From assembly GCA_023374045.1 (NCBI GenBank), contig CM041780.1, positions 170,000,085 through 170,064,084 of the forward strand: a DNA stretch of 64,000 nucleotides, written 5' to 3'. Positions 59,173-64,000 of the stretch are shown piece by piece. Under the pieces are notes generated by a model that saw only the letters and a list, made by a program, of their open reading frames with translations, did not search any database and had not been told where the DNA came from. The translations under genes and the position numbers were made by a program. Source of the stretch: Limonium bicolor. Its lineage: Eukaryota > Streptophyta > Magnoliopsida > Caryophyllales > Plumbaginaceae. How positions within the stretch are numbered: the stretch's first letter is position 1; every line of letters starts with the position of its first letter.

Positions 59173-60936
59173 TGATAAGTGCGAAATATATAGACTTTTA
59201 AGGGTTTAATTACCTTATAATTTGCAGTATTTTAAGTAATATTTCTCACTTATCTTACGATTTTCCTAGATTTATGTTTTGATATGAATTGATATATTTT
59301 TATGTGTTAAATGTAGGAAAAAGTGTTGTATCAAATAGTTTATTTCACAATCTTTCCAACGCAAAAAACGGTGAGTAAAACGGACTTATAACGAAGAATC
59401 TGGAGCCGGTTGAAGATTGCAAGAAAATAGAAAACAGATTCGTCCACGACTGTGTCCGCATGAGGACGTCAGCTGCGTCCGCATGAAGAGGCGCAGACGG
59501 CGGCGCGGACGACAGAGGAGTCCACGTGAGTTTGGGGCGGACGGAGGCGCAGACGACAGAGGAGTCCGCGTGAGCATGGGGCGGACGGAGGTCACGCCCT
59601 CATGCGGACGTGACTGAATTCGACGCGAACGATTTTCTTCTTCCTTCTTCCTTTGCGGCGCCGCAGTCGAACTGCTCCTTCATTAATACCAGACGGCGCC
59701 TACCTTAATTCACTCACGCGTGACGCCTGCTCTGTCTGCAATCAATTGTTGCTGCGAATTAAATCTCTGACTACAATTTTCACGGATCTGCTCACCAACT
59801 CCACCGCCATCTTGATTCACCAACTGCACCATCCCTGATTTCTCCGTTGTCTGCTTCTCATTTCCTTAGCCTATATAAACCCACACTCTGGTTGCTAAAA
59901 ATCATGGATCGACCCAATCATCTGCCATACTCCCTCTCCCACGATCGTGCTCCATTCACTTCATTCCCTCTATCAGAAATCATCACCCATCCACTCCATT
60001 AAATTACCACGTAACACATACATCCCACTTTTCATTTTATTTTCCTGTTACACACCAGCTTTACAGGAATAAAGTTAGCAGTCGGGGCAACGCAAGACGA
60101 AGTTGAAGCAAGGATCCAGAGTGAACTTCTAATCTGGAGTTACCTCTTACCCTTACTTTAATTTATTTAATGCATTCCTTCTCTATTATCGTTGTTTTTG
60201 TAACGATGAGCGAGTAAGTATTTTAGCTTCCCGGGTTGGGAAGCAAACCTATTTCTTGAATTCTGCTATGTGATTCTTCAGATAAATTTTGTTAACTGCA
60301 ACAGTTCAATTCCTGTCCTTCAAATGTTTTAATTATTTGGCCAGTAATTAGAACAACCCTTGTAGTTATCTTATTAATACGCGAGAGCTGAGATAGATAA
60401 CGAGACGAAGGAAGTTGAACCTAATTAACAGCTAGAAGCGTGATCCCGCCTATAGGTTAATTAGACTCCAATAGAAACTGCTCTTTATGCAATTAATTGT
60501 GTCCGGTCTAGAGCATTTGTCTGCTGCTAGATCTAACAATTGGTCAGGATTCATTATACTTAGTCGTTAATGAATTAATTAAAGTTTATGAGTTATTGCA
60601 GTCAAATTGAAGGAAGAATTTATTAACAGATATAAAAAGGAATAGGTAAGCAAACAACCCGGGGTGCGCTTTTCTATTTCTCACATTCACCACTCTTTAA
60701 ATCCCTTATTGTTTATTTACCTTTTAAATTGTTCTATTTCTCCTTGCAGTTTAGTTTCTTTTTAATCAATCATTCAAAACCGAAAAAGTAATATTTCTTG
60801 TTTTCTTTAGTTTAATCATATATTGTCAATTAATTATACGAGGTCCCTGAGATCGACAACCCCATTTAATCACTATACCCGCAAAACGATAGGTATACTG
60901 CCTATGTGGTAGAAGTAGTCACATATTTCTCCATCA
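59173..60936 (+). repeat. 3' LTR of the Athila-like element
   Basis: This 1764-bp repeat matches 49691-51548, shorter mainly through loss in the GTCCGC cluster. TATA at 59872-59878. It ends ctccatca and is followed by accacccacc, which does not match the left flank. Confidence 0.9.
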
Positions 60937-62018
60937 ACCACCCACCATTCCCCTTCTAAAACTCCAGCATCATCTCCACCACCATGCTGCTGCTACGTAC
61001 TCAAGCAAATGAGTTCTATAAATAGAACTCAAATCCCTCTCATTCAAGACACACATTCTGAGAGCAAAAATACCACAACTCCATTCATCCCCATCTCATT
61101 ACGTTCCATATCACCCATCTCACAAAACACCTACATACATCCACACAAAATCTGGGATACACAAGCAGCTGGAGACTTCACCATCATCTGGAGATTGAGT
61201 AGAGGAAACTGCTGGTTGTGCATAGAGACTCCATCAAAGAGCCTTAAAACAGAGTTTCTTCTTCTTTTCTTCTTTAATGTTATTTACATATTTTTACAGT
61301 ATTTTCATTTCAATGGCTGAGTAGTTTTTATAAATTTCGGTTTGCTATTATCCAAATTCAAGGTTCCAGTATCTGTGTGATTTACCATTTTAATAGATTA
61401 AAGTATTGTTCCTTATTTATTTTTATAAATCTTGTGATTTGGCCAGTTACTTGATTTTACCAGTTTATCTGCTTATATGTGAGAACTGCGGTAGATAATA
61501 GACAACAGAAACAGTACCGGTTAATTTAGAGATGGTAATTCCTCTAGGATATTAACTGATCATTAAACTGGATTATTCATAAAGCTATTAGCAATTAGTA
61601 AATTTGTAACGAGAGTTAAAATTTATTAGCTGTTAATTAGATTCCACCGAGCGGGAGACCGAACGTGGAATATTTCTGATCTAGGATTTTAATATGAATT
61701 TTGTTTAACACACTGTGAAAGGAACCGAAGAATTTGGAGGATTAGTAAACCGGAATTTCCCTTGTTTATTAAACCAAAAACATTATTATTTTATCCACTG
61801 TCTTGCATTTATTACCTTTGCTCATATTTACATTCTTGTTTTATACTTTAGTAATCCAAACAAACAAAACCCCCCTGTTACTTGAGTTATTTTATTAATT
61901 TGTTCTTAAATATCAATTAAACTAAAACGCTGCCTCCCTTGGATTCGATAACCTGGAGGGACACTTCTAGGAAAAACTTGCTATAATCGACCGGTATACT
62001 TGCCGTTAGGTTTTTACC
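60937..62018 (+). repeat. Diverged Athila-like LTR, 5'-truncated
   Basis: This stretch aligns loosely with the second half of the Athila LTR: a ttggccagt word, then gtgagaactgcggtagata against gcgagagccgagatagata, then a terminal block ending in ggtatacttgccg...acccaaca against ggtacactgcct. A TATA sequence (tctataaatagaac) is near 61016. It appears to be the end of an LTR from a related but older family. No partner copy is in the window. Confidence 0.6.
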
Positions 62019-64000
62019 CAACACTCAAGAACCAGCTCATGGATGAAACGATATCCAGAGTCAAAAGAAAGATTTCCAAGATTGACCTTTTCCAAATTCT
62101 CACTAGATCACTAACTACCCAGAGCAATACCAAAACACTCAGTCCTACAGAGTGCAGAAGCGTAAACCCTAAGCCGTCAATGTCTAATGGAACAACCAAA
62201 TAGAAGGAACCAATACCCAAGTAAGTTTCACATCCAAGGTTTAGTTAGTCACACAAGCTGAGTCAGTCACACAACCATTTCCTTTTTAGAAATTCCTCTC
62301 TAAGTCAGTTAGCGTTTTCCAAAACATTCCACAAGTCAATCAGCAAAAATATCGGAGTATGAGAAATCGTACCTGGTATGTGAAGAACAATAACTAACTC
62401 GAATAAGTGATTCCCCAATAGTAACCTATAATTAAGGTGTTCCAAGTGTCGATTAGTTAAGAGACTTATAAACCCAACAACCTTCTTCACTTACTGATTA
62501 ATAGTTTCAGGTTACCATTATTCTCTTACAAAGGTTCGGACTTGACTTGTTAACTAAATCCTTTGTTAGGCCCAACTCGTTTAGTTTGGAATGATTTAGA
62601 ATTTATTCCTGAGAGTGGCCCAAACTCTCTTTGGATTGTTAAAGTGGGCTTTTGGAGTTCATAGACTTGGGCTTAGTAGGTTAGCTCAAGACCGTGTTAC
62701 GTTTATGTTGCGTAATTAAAACCCATAAGTTAATAGTGACTATTTAATTACACACCAATTAAAACATAAGGTTTATCATATATATATTCTACTTATTATA
62801 ACTATCACAAGGATTATTAATTCCCTCAAATATTTTAATGTATTTATTTACATGTACATTTATATATATCTTTATGTATTAAAATTTATCCATAACGTTT
62901 TTAGGAAATTTACTATATTTATTAATGTTCAATAACTTCTAGGCTTAACACAACCGACTTATGGTTTATAAAATAATGTGTTTCCTTTATTTATTTAATA
63001 TATATAAGTATACCCGTATTAGAATTTAACTAAGACATTCCCATGTAACTTACTAATTCATTCCAAGCATGTTTCATTAAGTATACTTTTACCACATCTT
63101 AAGATTCTAGCTCTTATAATATCTAGTTATCATAAGTGTTTTTATTAGTTCCTTATTTACTCTAAGTTACTACTTTATTTCCTTTTTAATAAATGCGTGA
63201 AAATATATATATATTTATTCCTTAGCTTAATTAAAAATATTAACTCCCATAAATATAATAAATAAAATGTAGGATAATTAAATTCTTTAGTTTATATAAG
63301 TTTATACTTAAGTAAGTATATACATATGTAAATAATTTCACCTCTCTAATACCAAAACATTTATAAACTTACTGTTATAAAATGTTAATTTAGTTTCCCT
63401 TATTTCCCCAGCTTAAAAGTTAATTACACAACCATACTTTAATTTTTGGTTACATTAAAAACCTTATATTATAGGTTATTCTTATGAAAAACTCATAACA
63501 CAATTTTTAAAACCTTTTACCTTTGCCCAAAAATCCCCAAATTTAATATATAGTAACTATAACATTTTAGACATATTATAAAATTTTTATTTCATAAAAA
63601 TATCTTTTTAAATTAGCCAAATAATTCAAAACCCGTAACTTGTAAAAATCATAACTTATGTTTAAATACTCCCAAACCATACTAATTTACATCAAAATAA
63701 ACTAGATTAAATAAGGAATCTATGGTTAAAATTTCAAGTCAAAATACATTCGGGAAGATATTTAAATTAACCCAACAAGTTAGGACTATTTACTGGAATT
63801 TTATAAACTTATAATAATTATTTAATAGCACGATCTAATCTCGGCCGTCCAATCTCTTAAAACGAGATCAGACGGCCCCTGAACTCCCAGTTCTTCACCG
63901 ATTTCCGAAACCCAGTCGAGTACTAAATCTCAATTTTCTCCTAATCCACAGAACGAAATCGAGTGATTCTTGTTTCTATAGTTTCGAAATCAAATTTCGA
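62019..64000. other. AT-rich right flank, unassigned
   Basis: No transposon protein or secure gene is visible. A short open stretch (62040-62215) followed by a gtaagt (62220-62225) could be an exon, but I do not recognise it. 62560-62700 holds several gcccaa/tgggct words. 62740-63830 is very AT-rich. From about 63840 the composition rises (cggccgtcca, agacggcccc), which may be the promoter or leader of a gene or LTR beyond the window. Confidence 0.4.

Larger units (their letters stand above)
49691..60936 (+). mobile_element. Gypsy, Athila-like LTR retrotransposon
   Basis: The LTRs are 1858 and 1764 bp, both starting TGATAAGTGCG. The primer site is of the tRNA-Asp type used by Athila elements, and a purine-rich stretch (agtgtgaggaagtt) precedes the right LTR. 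Gag, protease, RT, RNase H and integrase are in one orientation. No envelope-like ORF is found in the 1.4 kb after integrase. Stops and one frame change disable it. The flanks do not match: cttag on the left, accac on the right. The flanking sequences also belong to different elements, so one end may have been rearranged. Confidence 0.9.

Overview
This is a eudicot-type plant nuclear window dominated by transposable elements. The evidence is plant-specific: Copia (Ale-like), chromovirus (Reina- and Tekay-like), Athila-like, LINE and CACTA elements, tRNA-iMet and tRNA-Asp primer sites, and one LysM receptor-like kinase. The species cannot be named from sequence alone. Only one host gene is recognisable, a LYK4/LYK5-type gene at 45.0-47.1 kb on the minus strand. 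Its 5' end is lost in a 500-N gap.

Layout. 1-1072 and 11018-12483 are host or unassigned sequence split by an Ale-like Copia element (1073-11017, TSD atcat). The Copia gag is itself split by a complete Reina-like Gypsy element (1574-6798, minus strand, TSD gatca). 12484-16278 is a non-autonomous CACTA-type element with inverted arms of about 0.9 kb and a captured fragment of a sugar transport protein (STP) gene that keeps an intron. 16279-16531 and 42085 to about 43400 are two halves of one minus-strand LINE. They are separated by a 25.5-kb insertion: a LARD-like element (16532-42084, TSD attac) with 4.45-kb LTRs and an apparently non-coding interior. Inside the LARD sits a Tekay-like chromovirus (22627-34105, minus strand, TSD ctagg). 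Inside that element an unidentified insertion of about 2 kb (about 25227-27239) separates the integrase from the chromodomain. Nesting order, oldest to youngest: LINE, LARD, Tekay, 2-kb insert.

After the LINE come about 1.6 kb of AT-rich intergenic DNA, the LYK gene, the gap, and a truncated second Tekay-like element (about 47587-49690, minus strand). The 3' LTR of that element lies upstream of the LYK gene in the same orientation. The element is cut by an Athila-like element (49691-60936, plus strand) that has no matching TSD and abuts a diverged Athila-like LTR (60937-62018). The last 2 kb is AT-rich and unassigned.

No element looks autonomous as read: all polyproteins carry stops or frameshifts. 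Several of the stops are C-to-T or G-to-A changes, as expected from decay of methylated DNA. Many differences between LTR pairs are single-base indels, so some frameshifts may be assembly errors. The most unusual cross-cutting signal is that four unrelated repeats each carry a dense cluster of GTCCG...CGGAC inverted repeats.
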